64,000 bases of DNA from Streptomyces sp. DH41 (GTDB taxonomy: Bacteria; Actinomycetota; Actinomycetes; Streptomycetales; Streptomycetaceae), in contig NZ_JARVKY010000001.1 of NCBI RefSeq assembly GCF_029813785.1, positions 310,001 through 374,000 on the forward strand, given 5' to 3'. The notes below the pieces were generated by a model. The model was not told where the DNA came from. It saw only the letters and a program-made list of their open reading frames with translations, and did not search any database. Below are positions 1-7,792 of the stretch, piece by piece; the first letter of the stretch is position 1, and the number at the start of each line of letters is the position of its first letter. The position numbers and the translations under genes were made by a program.

Positions 1-1202
1 GCGAAGTACTCCTGCTGCGCCCAGGAGTCGGCGCCTCGCGGATGCACGCCCACGGCGAGGTCGTGGACGATCCCGACCGGCATGCCGGCCTCGCGGGCGG
101 TGCGCTGTGCGGCGGTGAGCTGGGTGTCGGTGAGCCAGGTGAGGCGGGAGTGGAAGTCGACGCGGTCCATCAGCTCGGTGCGGGCGCGGTCGGTGTCGGC
201 GGAGCGGGGGTCGCGCAGGCCCTCGGGCCACTGGTGCCAGTCGGAACCGTGGATTTCGGCGAGCGCGCACCAGGTGGCGTGGTCCTCCAGCGCGGTGCCC
301 TGTTCGGCGAGATAGTCGCAGTAGGCGGCGCGGCGGCCGGGTCCGAGGGGAACCTCGCACAGCGTTTCGAGGGCCTCGCGCTTGAGCTCCCACACGGCGT
401 CCCGGTCGATCAGGGCGCCCTTCTCCAGTACGGCCTCGCGCAGCCGCCCGGCCCGCTCCCCGAGGGCCCGGACGCGCGCGTGGTCGGTGACGTACGCGAA
501 CTCGGGCACGTCCTCGATCCGCAGGTGCACGGGGTCGGGGAAGCGGCGGGAGGAGGGCCGGTACGGGGAGGGGTCGGTGGGAGCACCGGGCACGGCCGCG
601 TGCAGCGGGTTGACCTGGACGAACCCGGCGCCCAAGGCGCGTCCGGCCCAGGCGGCCAGTTCACCGAGGTCGCCGAGGTCGCCCATGCCCCAGGAGCGGC
701 GGGAGAGGAGGGAGTAGAGCTGGACGAGAAGTCCGTAGGAACGCGTGGCCGGGACGGGCAGCCTGGCGGGCGCGACGATCAGGTGGGCGCGGGCGGTCCG
801 GCCGTCGGGCGCGGTGGCGGTCAGGCGGTGGACGCCGGGTGGCAGCGGCCCGGTGCCGTCACAGGTCTCGCCCTGCTCCGTGTCGACGCGCAGCCGGGTG
901 CCCTCGGGAAGTGCGGCCAGGGCGGCCGGCGTCCCGCCGCCCTGCCGGCCGACCACGGTGGGCGGCAGCAGGCGTTCGCGCAGTTCGCCCTCACGGGCGG
1001 CGAGCGCGGCGCGTACGGCCCGCGGTGTGCTCGTGTCCACGCCGAGGGCGGCCAGGGCCAGGGTGACGGCGGTGGCCGAGGCCGCGACGGTGCGGTCCGG
1101 GGACGGGCTGTAGGAGGTGGCGACGCCGTGCAGGGCGGCGAGCCGGGTCAGATCCTCGGGAAGGTCCTCGGTGGGGGGCTCGGCCGGCCTGGCTGCTGGC
1201 AT
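1..1202 (-). CDS. malQ: 4-alpha-glucanotransferase MalQ (amylomaltase), N-terminal part; runs off the window
   Basis: This is the N-terminal ~400 residues of a GH77 4-alpha-glucanotransferase. The enzyme moves maltodextrin units between alpha-1,4-glucan chains in the cytosol during maltose and glycogen metabolism. The start ATG at 1202 follows AGAGGTC by 7 bases. Readable family stretches are QLYSLLSRRSWGMGDL near residue 165, then VQVNPLHA, then SPYRPSSRRFPDPVHLRIED. The first ~150 residues form the N-terminal extension seen in actinobacterial MalQ. The catalytic Asp/Glu residues lie beyond the window edge, so activity cannot be judged. It starts 9 bp after the small gene 1212-1517 and is probably cotranscribed with it. 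Confidence 0.9.
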   Translation of the reverse strand, partial: MPAARPAEPPTEDLPEDLTRLAALHGVATSYSPSPDRTVAASATAVTLALAALGVDTSTPRAVRAALAAREGELRERLLPPTVVGRQGGGTPAALAALPEGTRLRVDTEQGETCDGTGPLPPGVHRLTATAPDGRTARAHLIVAPARLPVPATRSYGLLVQLYSLLSRRSWGMGDLGDLGELAAWAGRALGAGFVQVNPLHAAVPGAPTDPSPYRPSSRRFPDPVHLRIEDVPEFAYVTDHARVRALGERAGRLREAVLEKGALIDRDAVWELKREALETLCEVPLGPGRRAAYCDYLAEQGTALEDHATWCALAEIHGSDWHQWPEGLRDPRSADTDRARTELMDRVDFHSRLTWLTDTQLTAAQRTAREAGMPVGIVHDLAVGVHPRGADSWAQQEYF

Positions 1203-1211
1203 CTGTGACCT

Positions 1212-1517
1212 CTACGACCTCGTGGGTTCCGGGACGGCGAAGGAGGGGCCGCCCTGCTCCGGCACGTCCGCCGTGAGTTCGGGCGAGGACTCGCTGGTCA
1301 GCGGTACGGCGTCGGCGAACGGCGACTCGCTGGTGAGGGGCTCGGCGTCGGGCAGCGGCGGTTCGCTGGTGAGCGGGGTCTCGGCGCAGCTGCCGGTGGC
1401 GCCGAAGACGCAGTAGTGCGGGGTGTCGGAGGCGGCGGAGGGCTCCGCCCATGGAGTGGACGGCTCCGCCACGGGTTTGGACGGGGCCGGGAGCAGAAGC
1501 GGTGCCAGTGCAACCAC
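1212..1517 (-). CDS. small Pro/Glu/Ser-rich protein of unknown function, upstream of malQ
   Basis: An unrecognised 101-residue protein starting at GTG 1517, supported by AAGGAGA 6-7 bases upstream. The first ~15 residues (VALAPLLLPAPSK) are hydrophobic but short for a signal peptide. The body is acidic and repeats the motif PLTSE three times (TPLTSEPP, EPLTSESP, VPLTSESS). Two cysteines sit in HYCVFGATGSCAE. It lies 9 bp ahead of malQ on the same strand, so it may be the first gene of that transcript. Good start signals and codon bias suggest it is translated. I recognise no family, and it could be a leader or a secreted peptide. Confidence 0.5.
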   Translation of the reverse strand: MVALAPLLLPAPSKPVAEPSTPWAEPSAASDTPHYCVFGATGSCAETPLTSEPPLPDAEPLTSESPFADAVPLTSESSPELTADVPEQGGPSFAVPEPTRS

Positions 1518-1527
1518 GGGGGTCTCC

Positions 1528-1565
1528 TTCGTAGAACTTCGTCGAGATTCGTCGACTTCTGTCGA
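1528..1565 (-). repeat. four direct repeats of about 8 bp phased at 10 bp
   Basis: On the minus strand the leader of the small gene contains TCGACAGAA, TCGACGAA, TCGACGAA and TCTACGAA. Three of these start exactly 10 bp apart (plus-strand 1528, 1538, 1548) and the fourth at 1557. The last copy overlaps the AAGGAGA ribosome-binding site. Helically phased direct repeats can bind a regulator. No known site is recognised. Confidence 0.4.
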
Positions 1566-1752
1566 GCACGCTTTTGGCGGGTTACGGCAGCCCTACCCAG
1601 TCCTTTCAAGGTCAGACGCCCCGACACCGACAACGTGACCCTGGTCACTCTCCATGTCAGCGAAATCCCCGCCAACCGGCGCAAAAGAACCCCCCGACCC
1701 GTTCCAGGATCACGCAAACCGGTGGCGGCGACCTCCGGAACACCGCGCGACT

Positions 1753-1780
1753 ATTCACTCAGTACATGTACTCGGTGAAT
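1753..1780. promoter_or_regulatory. 28-bp palindrome, probable PadR operator
   Basis: The arms ATTCAC and GTGAAT flank a perfect central GTACATGTAC, with one imperfect pair between (TCA/TCG). It ends 10 bp before the PadR start codon. PadR proteins bind ATGTAC/ATACATGTAT-type palindromes in their own promoters, so autorepression of the padR-ABC-FtsX operon is the natural reading. A TACTGT (-10-like) at 1780-1785 abuts it, with no Shine-Dalgarno before ATG 1791, so the transcript may be leaderless. Confidence 0.7.
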
Positions 1781-1790
1781 ACTGTCCCCC

Positions 1791-2324
1791 ATGAGCACCC
1801 GTCACATCCTGTTGGGGCTGCTCGCCTCGGGGCCGAGCCACGGCTACGACCTGAAGCGACGCCACGACGCACGCTTCCCCGAGGCCCGTCCGCTGGCCTA
1901 CGGGCAGGTCTACACGACGCTGCAGCGTCTGGTCCGGGACGGTCTCGCGGAGGTCGACGGCACCGCCTCGGACGGCGGCCCGGAACGGACCGCGTACCGC
2001 GCGACGGACCAGGGCACGCGTGAACTGGCCCGATGGGCGGCCGAGATCGCACCGCCCGCCCCGTTCGTGACGAACGAGATCTTCGCCAAGGTCGTCGTCT
2101 CGATCCTCACCGGCGGCGACGCGGGCGCCTACCTGCTGGCCCAGCGCGCCGCTCACATGGGACGGATGCGGGAGCTCACGGCGGTCAAGACGGCCCCTGG
2201 CACGGACCTGACGACCGTGCTGTCGACCGACTACGCCCTCAGTCACCTCGACGCCGACCTCCGTTGGATGACCACCACGGCGGCCCGGCTCACCACTCTG
2301 ACCGCGGAGGTCCGCACAGCATGA
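1791..2324 (+). CDS. PadR family transcriptional regulator
   Basis: A 177-residue PadR regulator. Residues 1-75 form the winged helix: RHILLGLLASGPSHGYDLKRR, then YGQVYTTLQRLVRDGLAEV, then RTAYRATDQG. The rest is the C-terminal helical dimerisation and effector region. PadR proteins usually repress neighbouring transporter or detoxification genes and release DNA on binding a small molecule. The stop overlaps the start of the ABC ATPase gene (ATGA), so the regulator is the first gene of a three-gene operon with a transporter. A 28-bp palindrome lies 10 bp upstream. No Shine-Dalgarno precedes the ATG, which suggests leaderless translation. The ligand is unknown. Confidence 0.92.
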   Translation: MSTRHILLGLLASGPSHGYDLKRRHDARFPEARPLAYGQVYTTLQRLVRDGLAEVDGTASDGGPERTAYRATDQGTRELARWAAEIAPPAPFVTNEIFAKVVVSILTGGDAGAYLLAQRAAHMGRMRELTAVKTAPGTDLTTVLSTDYALSHLDADLRWMTTTAARLTTLTAEVRTA

Positions 2325-3028
2325 GGAACGGGGACACGTACGAGGCCACGACCGGGCCGCTGCTCGCGGCCCGCGACCTGGTGAAGGCGCACGGCAGGAC
2401 GAAGGCCCTGCGCGGCGCGTGTGTCGAACTGCGGGCCGGTGAGATCCTCGCCGTCACCGGGGCCAGCGGCAGCGGGAAGTCGACGCTGCTGCACTGCCTG
2501 GCCGGGATCGTCCGGCCGGACGCCGGTTCGGTGACGTACGCCGGTCAGCGGCTGGAGGAACTGCCCGAGAAGCGGCTGAGCGAGCTGCGCCGCACCGACT
2601 TCGGCGTGGTCTTCCAGTTCGGGCAGCTGATCCCGGAGCTGACGGCGATGGACAACGTGGCGCTGCCGCTGATGCTCGCCGGAACCGGCCGCGCCGAGGC
2701 GCGGGCGCGAGCCGGGGAGTGGCTGGAGCGGTTCGGGGTGTGCGGGCAGGAGGAGCTGCGGCCGGGTGAGATGAGCGGCGGGCAGGCACAACGGGCGGCG
2801 CTGGCCCGCGCGCTGGCCACCGGGCCGAAGGCGGTCTTCGCGGACGAGCCGACCGGGGCGCTGGACTCGCTGGCGAGCGAGCAGGTGATGACGGCGCTGG
2901 CGCACACGGCCCGGGAGTCGGGCACCGCGGTGCTGCTGGTCACGCACGACGCCCAGGTGGCGGCGTACGCGGACCGCGAGGTCCGGCTGCGGGACGGCGT
3001 CCTGGCACCGCTGGGGGTGACGGCGTGA
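2321..3028 (+). CDS. ABC transporter ATP-binding protein (MacB/LolD-type)
   Basis: A 235-residue ABC ATPase that pairs with the FtsX-like permease encoded next. Walker A is GASGSGKST near residue 46, the Q-loop is VVFQFGQL, the signature is MSGGQAQR (leading residue M in place of L), Walker B is AVFADEP, the D-loop follows as TGALDS, and the switch is VTHD. The start ATG 2321 overlaps the padR stop, and its own stop overlaps the permease start, indicating tight translational coupling. MacB-type systems transmit ATP hydrolysis to a periplasmic or extracytoplasmic substrate and do not import solutes. The substrate here is unknown, with antibiotic or envelope-stress export most likely. Confidence 0.93.
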   Translation: MRNGDTYEATTGPLLAARDLVKAHGRTKALRGACVELRAGEILAVTGASGSGKSTLLHCLAGIVRPDAGSVTYAGQRLEELPEKRLSELRRTDFGVVFQFGQLIPELTAMDNVALPLMLAGTGRAEARARAGEWLERFGVCGQEELRPGEMSGGQAQRAALARALATGPKAVFADEPTGALDSLASEQVMTALAHTARESGTAVLLVTHDAQVAAYADREVRLRDGVLAPLGVTA

Positions 3029-4386
3029 GCACGGTGTTCTCGGACGTCCGGCTGGCCCGGCAGCTCGTGCGCGGGTCGGACCGGCGGGAGTGGTGGCGGA
3101 TCACGCTCACGGCAGTGGGCGCGGCGCTGGCGACGGGCTTCGCGCTGGCGGCCGTCACCCTCCTGTCGGTCCGGGACGGTTACCGCGTCTCCGCCTTCCA
3201 CGGCCTGCTGAGCGGAGCCGGCACCCGCGGTGGGGTGATCAGCGGTCTGCTGCTGTTGCTGGTGCCCGTGCTGGCCTTCCTCGGCCAGTGCGCCCGGATC
3301 GGCGCCGTGCACCGCGACCGGCGGCTGGCCGGTCTGCGGCTCGCCGGGGCGACGCCCTGGCAGGTGCGGCGCATCGCCGCGCTGGAGACCGGACTGGCGT
3401 GTCTGGCGGGCTCGGCGGTGGCGACCGTCTTCTCCGGCCTGTTCCTGCTGCGCCTGTGGAGCGGGCCGACCGCGCTGACCTGGACCGGTTTCGCGCTGGT
3501 CGCCGTCGGCGTACCGGGGCTGGGCGCGGTGGCGGGCGCGGTGGCGTTGCGCCGGGTGGTGGCCTCGCCGTTGGGCCGGGTGCGCCGGGTACGGCCGACG
3601 ACGGGCCGGGGGCCGGGGCTGTTGTTCCTGGGTGCACTGGTCATCCTGGCCGGGGCGGTACCGCTCGCGATGGGCGACGGCCACGTCTCGGGCAACCGGT
3701 TCGACTGGCGGACGCCGTTGACCGGCTTCTGCCTCGTCATCGCGCTTGCCGCCGGTGTGGTGTGGCTGTCCGGGGCCACGGCCCGGATCACCGGGCGGCT
3801 GCTCGCCCCCCGAGCCCGGACGGCGGCCCCGCTCATCGCGGCGGAACGGCTGCGCGACGACCCGTGGGCCCCGGCCCGCACCCACGCCGCGGTGCTGCTG
3901 GTGACGGTCGCCGGCACGGCGTTCCTGTGCGTCCGGCACGCGATGCTCATCGACCTGCGCGCCACTGGGCGGGACCACCTCGCCGCCGACATGGAGTACT
4001 ACACCACCGGCCTCGACCTGACCGGCGCCGCCGTCGTCGTCGCCCTCGTCATCACGCTCTCCGGCCTCGCCGTGGGCACCGCCGAGTCCCTGACCACCCG
4101 CCGCCGGGCTCTGGCCGCCCAGGTCGCCGCCGGCGTCCCGCGTACGGTCCTGAACCGGGCGCTGCTGCTGGAGACCGCCGTCCCGCTCGCTCCCGCCCTG
4201 CTGCTGGCCGGCATCGGGGGCATGGCGATCGGCACCTGGTACTCAACTCTCACGGGCGACGGTTCACTCCCCTGGACCGCCCTGCTGGTCGCGCCCGCCG
4301 TGTACGCGTCCTGCCTGCTGGCGGCGGCGACGGCATTGCCGCTGCTGGGGCGCTCGGTCCGGCCGGGGGAGCTGCGGTACGCGTGA
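3025..4386 (+). CDS. FtsX-like ABC transporter permease
   Basis: A 453-residue integral membrane protein starting at GTG 3025, which overlaps the ATPase stop. It has an N-terminal transmembrane helix (residues ~25-50, LTAVGAALATGFALAAVTLL). Two FtsX-type helical bundles follow, with the conserved cytoplasmic patch DRRLAGLRLAGATPWQVRRI and the later, related segment TRRRALAAQVAAGVPRTVL. About eight to ten hydrophobic segments are visible. With the ATPase it forms a type VII exporter or mechanotransmission transporter. PadR control suggests inducible resistance or efflux. A hairpin at 4455-4493 closes the operon. Confidence 0.9.
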   Translation: MSTVFSDVRLARQLVRGSDRREWWRITLTAVGAALATGFALAAVTLLSVRDGYRVSAFHGLLSGAGTRGGVISGLLLLLVPVLAFLGQCARIGAVHRDRRLAGLRLAGATPWQVRRIAALETGLACLAGSAVATVFSGLFLLRLWSGPTALTWTGFALVAVGVPGLGAVAGAVALRRVVASPLGRVRRVRPTTGRGPGLLFLGALVILAGAVPLAMGDGHVSGNRFDWRTPLTGFCLVIALAAGVVWLSGATARITGRLLAPRARTAAPLIAAERLRDDPWAPARTHAAVLLVTVAGTAFLCVRHAMLIDLRATGRDHLAADMEYYTTGLDLTGAAVVVALVITLSGLAVGTAESLTTRRRALAAQVAAGVPRTVLNRALLLETAVPLAPALLLAGIGGMAIGTWYSTLTGDGSLPWTALLVAPAVYASCLLAAATALPLLGRSVRPGELRYA

Positions 4387-4454
4387 CGGTGGCTGTGGCT
4401 GCCCTGCCCGGCTGACCACTCCCGGCCGGGTACCGGCAACCGCACCGCCCTCTG

Positions 4455-4493
4455 CGCCACCGCTCCGGGCAGATCCCAGCCGGGGCGGTGGCG
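4455..4493. terminator. hairpin between convergent operons
   Basis: CGCCACCGCTCCGG at 4455-4468 pairs with CCGGGGCGGTGGCG at 4480-4493 (13 of 14 bp, 11-nt loop). There is no clear T-run, as is usual in Streptomyces. It sits between the convergent FtsX and DUF397 genes and could stop transcription from both sides. Confidence 0.6.
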
Positions 4494-4571
4494 GTGCCTT
4501 GCGAGCGGTCCGAGGACGGATTGGCAAAAGCATTCACGCTTCCGGGGAAGATGCGTGACCCCGGGGCACCC

Positions 4572-4748
4572 TCAGCTCAGAGCAGCCGTGAACTCTGCCC
4601 AGGCCTCACGTCCGAGTCGGAGTATCGGCCCGTCTCCAGGGTCCTTGGAATCGCGAACGGCCACGATTCGGACGGCGTTGAGGGCGACCTCGACGCATTC
4701 GCCGGAGGTGTTGCTGTAGCTGGACTTCACGAAGTCGAAGTCGGACAT
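4572..4748 (-). CDS. DUF397 domain protein
   Basis: A 58-residue DUF397 protein beginning MSDFDFVKSSYSNTSGECVEV and containing VAVRDSKDPGDGPILRL and a WAEFTAAL end, the full family signature. The ATG at 4748 lies 9 bases after AGGAG, within the end of the XRE gene, and the genes are 3 bp apart. DUF397 proteins are nearly always encoded next to an XRE/DUF5753 regulator and, often, a serine-kinase-like ATPase. WhiJ-type modules of this kind act in Streptomyces development and antibiotic control. It probably modulates its partner regulator. Target genes are not evident beyond the divergent pair upstream. Confidence 0.92.
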   Translation of the reverse strand: MSDFDFVKSSYSNTSGECVEVALNAVRIVAVRDSKDPGDGPILRLGREAWAEFTAALS

Positions 4749-4751
4749 CGG

Positions 4752-5642
4752 TCAAATCTCCTGTCGGATGGCGTCGATGAGGCGGACGGAGTCACACTGA
4801 GCCATGCTCTGCCGGGCCGTGCGATCGAAGAGGTCGCTGTACTGGCGGCTCGCCGCGTCGTTCTCCACCCACACGCTGGACGCGATGGTGTCTGCCTGCA
4901 CCACGTCCACCGCCTCGGTCTCATTGAACGACAAGACCGTGAACGGTCCCGTGATGCACGGGTGCCCTCCCGCATGGAACGGCAGGACCTGAAGGCGGAC
5001 GTTCTCCAGTTCGGTGACTTCCAGAAGCCGCTCCAACTGCCCTCGCATAGTTACGGAACCGCCGATCAACTGCCGCAACGCCGCTTCCCAGACGACGGCA
5101 TACACCTCAAGCGGACGCTCCTCCACCAGACGTTCCTGCCGACGCATCCGGATGTCCACGATCCGCTCGATCTCCGCAGGGTCCTCCCAGGAGCCGACAC
5201 CTTCGCTGACCGCCAGCGCCCGCGCGTACTCAGGGGTTTGGAACAGACCCGGCACCAGCGAGAGCTGCCATGTGCGTACGCGGCTGGCGGCGTCTTCCAT
5301 GGCGACGTACTCCGTCAGCGCTCCAGGGTGGGGCGAGTCCTGCCACCAACCCTTCGCCTTGCGCCTTTCGCGGTCCAGTCTGGCCAGTTCCAGCAACTGG
5401 GCCACGGCCTTCCCGTCCGCCAAGCCGTAGAACTCGCACAGCGCACGGATGTCCGGGTCGCGCATCGGGACCCAGCCGCGCTCCATCTTGACGATCTTCG
5501 AGTTGGTCGCGCTGATGACCTCGGCGGCCTGCTGCTGCGTCATGGCCGCGGCTTCCCGCAGGCGCAGGAGTTCACCACCGAGCCTGCGCCCGAGCACAGT
5601 TGACGTCCTGTTGCCGAGTTGCGTGGTTCGAGTCACCCCCAC
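4752..5642 (-). CDS. XRE family regulator with DUF5753 domain
   Basis: A ~296-residue regulator. Residues 20-75 are a Cro/cI helix-turn-helix (LGGELLRLREAAAMTQQQAA, then SKIVKMERG). Residues ~100-285 are DUF5753, recognisable from VRTWQLSLVPGLFQTPEYAR, RMRRQERL, then VWEAALRQLIGG and LQVLPFHAGGHP. It is the DNA-binding half of a WhiJ-like pair with the DUF397 gene downstream. The start is uncertain: GTG 5642 or GTG 5636, neither with a strong Shine-Dalgarno, so a leaderless mRNA is possible. On this strand TAGTGT (plus 5718-5723) resembles a -10 element. Two inverted repeats in the divergent region are candidate operators. Confidence 0.9.
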   Translation of the reverse strand: MGVTRTTQLGNRTSTVLGRRLGGELLRLREAAAMTQQQAAEVISATNSKIVKMERGWVPMRDPDIRALCEFYGLADGKAVAQLLELARLDRERRKAKGWWQDSPHPGALTEYVAMEDAASRVRTWQLSLVPGLFQTPEYARALAVSEGVGSWEDPAEIERIVDIRMRRQERLVEERPLEVYAVVWEAALRQLIGGSVTMRGQLERLLEVTELENVRLQVLPFHAGGHPCITGPFTVLSFNETEAVDVVQADTIASSVWVENDAASRQYSDLFDRTARQSMAQCDSVRLIDAIRQEI

Positions 5643-5674
5643 ATGGTGCCGGACGCGAGCCCAGAATCGGCTCT

Positions 5675-5690
5675 GGAGACAAATGTCTCC
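5675..5690. promoter_or_regulatory. inverted repeat, candidate operator of the XRE regulator
   Basis: GGAGACAAATGTCTCC is a 7+7 bp perfect inverted repeat with a 2-bp centre. It lies 33 bp upstream of the XRE start in the divergent region shared with the ATPase gene. The assignment to the XRE protein is inferred from position only. Confidence 0.5.
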
Positions 5691-5716
5691 AAGCCAGTTG
5701 CGCCCGCGACGAAGGA

Positions 5717-5734
5717 AACACTACTTTCAGTGTT
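5717..5734. promoter_or_regulatory. second inverted repeat overlapping a -10-like element
   Basis: AACACT and AGTGTT are perfect 6-bp arms separated by ACTTTC. On the minus strand this segment contains TAGTGT, a common Streptomyces -10 sequence, about 75 bp upstream of the XRE start. It may be the promoter or operator core of the XRE-DUF397 operon. Confidence 0.45.
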
Positions 5735-5832
5735 CAGCCGCTCACTCTGCGGCCCCGCTCTCGGCGGAAGTGCACCGTCCTGCCCCACAGGCGCGGCAGA
5801 GACATCGCCGCCCACACCTGGAGACGCCCCTC

Positions 5833-6318
5833 ATGGCAGAACCCGTGCCGTTGCCACCCACACCGCTCCCCCTCGATGACCTCCTCAACTACACCCCAAC
5901 CCAGCGCAGCGTCCCCCTCGCCCGGCGACGAGCCGCGCGACTCGTCGCGGAGTGGGGACAGCCGGGTCTCGCCGGAGACGTCGCCCTCGTCGTCTCGGAG
6001 CTGATGACCAACGCCCTGCTGCACGGCAGCCTCCGAGGCCGGCTCATCCGCGTACACCTCACCCTCGATCGCCGCACCCTGCGCGTCGAGGTGAGCGATC
6101 CGCGCGGTGAGCGGTTGCCGCGTCCCCGCCCGGTAGGACACATCGGCGAGCAGTTCGGGCGGGGACTCCTCCTGGTCGGAGCGCTGAGCGCGCGGTGGGG
6201 GTGGGAACCGCACACGGTCGGCAAGACCGTGTACGCCGAGTGGGACACCCCGCCCGCCAGGCCGGATCTCCCCTACGCTGAGCGTGTGGACCCCCGCAGA
6301 TCCGGAGGAGCCTTGTGA
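5833..6318 (+). CDS. ATP-binding protein of the anti-sigma/serine-kinase (HATPase_c) type
   Basis: A 161-residue protein with a Bergerat-fold ATPase domain. The N-box is VVSELMTNALLHG (residues ~65-77), followed by VEVSDPRG and the glycine-rich GRGLLLVGALSARWG. Streptomyces has many such RsbW/SpoIIAB-like proteins, often next to XRE/DUF397 pairs. They may phosphorylate anti-sigma antagonists or bind partners through the same fold. The ATG at 5833 follows TGGAGA by about 9 bases. The stop overlaps the Uma2 start (GTGA). It is divergent from the XRE-DUF397 pair and probably shares its control region. Confidence 0.88.
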   Translation: MAEPVPLPPTPLPLDDLLNYTPTQRSVPLARRRAARLVAEWGQPGLAGDVALVVSELMTNALLHGSLRGRLIRVHLTLDRRTLRVEVSDPRGERLPRPRPVGHIGEQFGRGLLLVGALSARWGWEPHTVGKTVYAEWDTPPARPDLPYAERVDPRRSGGAL

Positions 6319-6899
6319 CCGTGACCGCTGACAGGCCGCAGATGCTCGTCACCGAGTTCGAAGAACTCGCCCGCCATGCCGACCGAAGCATAGAAGGCGC
6401 GCGGCTCGAGTTCATCGGCGGACATCTTGGGGGGAAGGCCGTGCCCGACGGCGACCACGGAAGCATCATCGAATGGCTCACGCGCGTCTGCATGCAGCAG
6501 CGCCCGGACCTGTGGCTCGACTCTCACCAGGGTCTGATGATCGAGGCCTACCGCGAGGGCCGCGCCCGCCCCGACGGCTCCCTCGTTCCCAGCCATGCCT
6601 TCGCCGGCGCCGGCGAATGGGCCGACCCCGCCCCCGTCCTCATGGTCGTCGAGGTCACCTCGTACGACTCGGACACCGACCGGCGCGACCGCGTCGAGAA
6701 GCCCCGGGCCTACGCCGGGACCGGCATCCCGGTGTACCTGCTCATCGACCGGGACTCCTGCGAGATCAAGGTGCACAGCCGCCCGGACGGCGGACGGTAC
6801 GAGACCGTGCAGACGCTCCCCTTCGGCAAGGAGGTCGCGCTGCCCGATCCCGTCGGGATCACCCTGGACACCGAGCCGCTGAAGAACTGGGTGCGCTGA
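6315..6899 (+). CDS. Uma2 family (DUF820) putative endonuclease
   Basis: A 194-residue protein of the Uma2/DUF820 restriction-endonuclease-like fold. The family's PD-(D/E)xK core is visible as RPDGSLVP near residue 82, VVEVTSYDSDTDRRDRVEK near 113-131 and the YAGTGIPVYLLID segment. The residues D84, E115 and K131 fit the metal-binding catalytic set. The GTG start overlaps the upstream ATPase stop, so the two are coupled. Uma2 proteins are abundant in Streptomyces and cyanobacteria, mostly without a known role. It ends 40 bp from the convergent HNH gene. Confidence 0.88.
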   Translation: MTVTADRPQMLVTEFEELARHADRSIEGARLEFIGGHLGGKAVPDGDHGSIIEWLTRVCMQQRPDLWLDSHQGLMIEAYREGRARPDGSLVPSHAFAGAGEWADPAPVLMVVEVTSYDSDTDRRDRVEKPRAYAGTGIPVYLLIDRDSCEIKVHSRPDGGRYETVQTLPFGKEVALPDPVGITLDTEPLKNWVR

Positions 6900-6939
6900 C
6901 CCACCGCCCCGGCCGCACGGCGGACGAAGGCCCGGACCG

Positions 6940-7476
6940 TCAGGCGGATATGCCGTCGATCCGGGCCATCGCGTCCTCCGCGCCGTACGGTTGCAAGTAC
7001 GGCAGCCAGCGCGGGTCCCGGTGGCCCGTGCCGATGATGCGCCAGGCCAGACCGGTGGGCGGAGCGGGTTTGTGGCGCAGGCGCCAGCCGATCTCGCCGA
7101 GGTGGCGGTCGGCCTTGACGTGGTTGCAGCGGCGGCAGGACGCCACCACGTTGTCCCACGCGTGCAGGCCCCCGCGACTGCGCGGGATGACGTGGTCCAC
7201 GCTGGTGGCGACGGCGCCGCAGTACATGCAGCGGCCCCCGTCGCGGGCGAAGAGCGCCCGCCTGGTGAGCGGGACGGGCCCCCGGTAGGGAACCCGCACG
7301 AACCGCTTGAGCCGGACCACGCTGGGTGCGGGCACGGTGACGGTCGCGCTGTGCAGATAGGCGCCGGACTCCTCAAGGCATACGGCCTTGTTCTCGAGGA
7401 CGAGGACGAGCGCGCGGCGGAGCGGTACGACGCCGAGTGGCTCGTACGACGCGTTGAGAACCAGGACATGCGGCAC
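6940..7476 (-). CDS. HNH endonuclease
   Basis: A 178-residue HNH nuclease. Start GTG 7476 is set by a strong AAGGAGG 5 bases upstream; upstream in-frame codons lack one. The N-terminus VPHVLVLNASYEPLGVVPL is the conserved opening of this actinobacterial subfamily. The HNH core follows: CMYCGAVATSVDHVIPRSRGG, then WDNVVASCRRCNHVKADRH. Paired CxxC motifs (C-x2-C twice) bind structural zinc, and DHVIP holds the catalytic His. Such solitary HNH genes are common in Streptomyces cores. Their DNA target is unknown, and there is no adjacent methylase to suggest restriction. Confidence 0.92.
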   Translation of the reverse strand: MPHVLVLNASYEPLGVVPLRRALVLVLENKAVCLEESGAYLHSATVTVPAPSVVRLKRFVRVPYRGPVPLTRRALFARDGGRCMYCGAVATSVDHVIPRSRGGLHAWDNVVASCRRCNHVKADRHLGEIGWRLRHKPAPPTGLAWRIIGTGHRDPRWLPYLQPYGAEDAMARIDGISA

Positions 7477-7792
7477 GGATGCCTCCTTGTACGCCGGCGG
7501 CGCGTGGCTCGCGCCGGGACGATCCGTAGTCAGTCTCCCCTCATGCCTGGTGGAAGCGCCACCATGTCCCGGTAACGGGCTGGGAGTGTTTTCGACCACA
7601 CGGGATTCATCCCCAGGACCGTGACCTGTTCAAGCGCGGGTGAGCACCGTCTCTCCCGCGCATTTCGGGGCGATCCGTGCCCGGTGCCCCGTTAGTGTGG
7701 TGCATCTGCCCGTCCGGTGACCTTTCCGTGACCTTGGGCCGGACCGTGGACCGGACCCGTGAGGACGGCCGCCGCATCTGGAGGTATCCGCC
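7477..7792. other. divergent intergenic region between the HNH and MscS genes
   Basis: There is no coding sequence with typical codon bias here. TTAGTGT at about 7692-7698 resembles a -10 element for the MscS gene, without a convincing -35. No extended palindrome was seen. Confidence 0.4.

Noticed and set aside
1212..1517. Small Cys/Ser/Thr-containing protein as a lanthipeptide precursor
   Set aside because: There is no lanthionine synthetase, protease or transporter near it, and the Ser/Thr-rich part is acidic repeat and not a compact core peptide.
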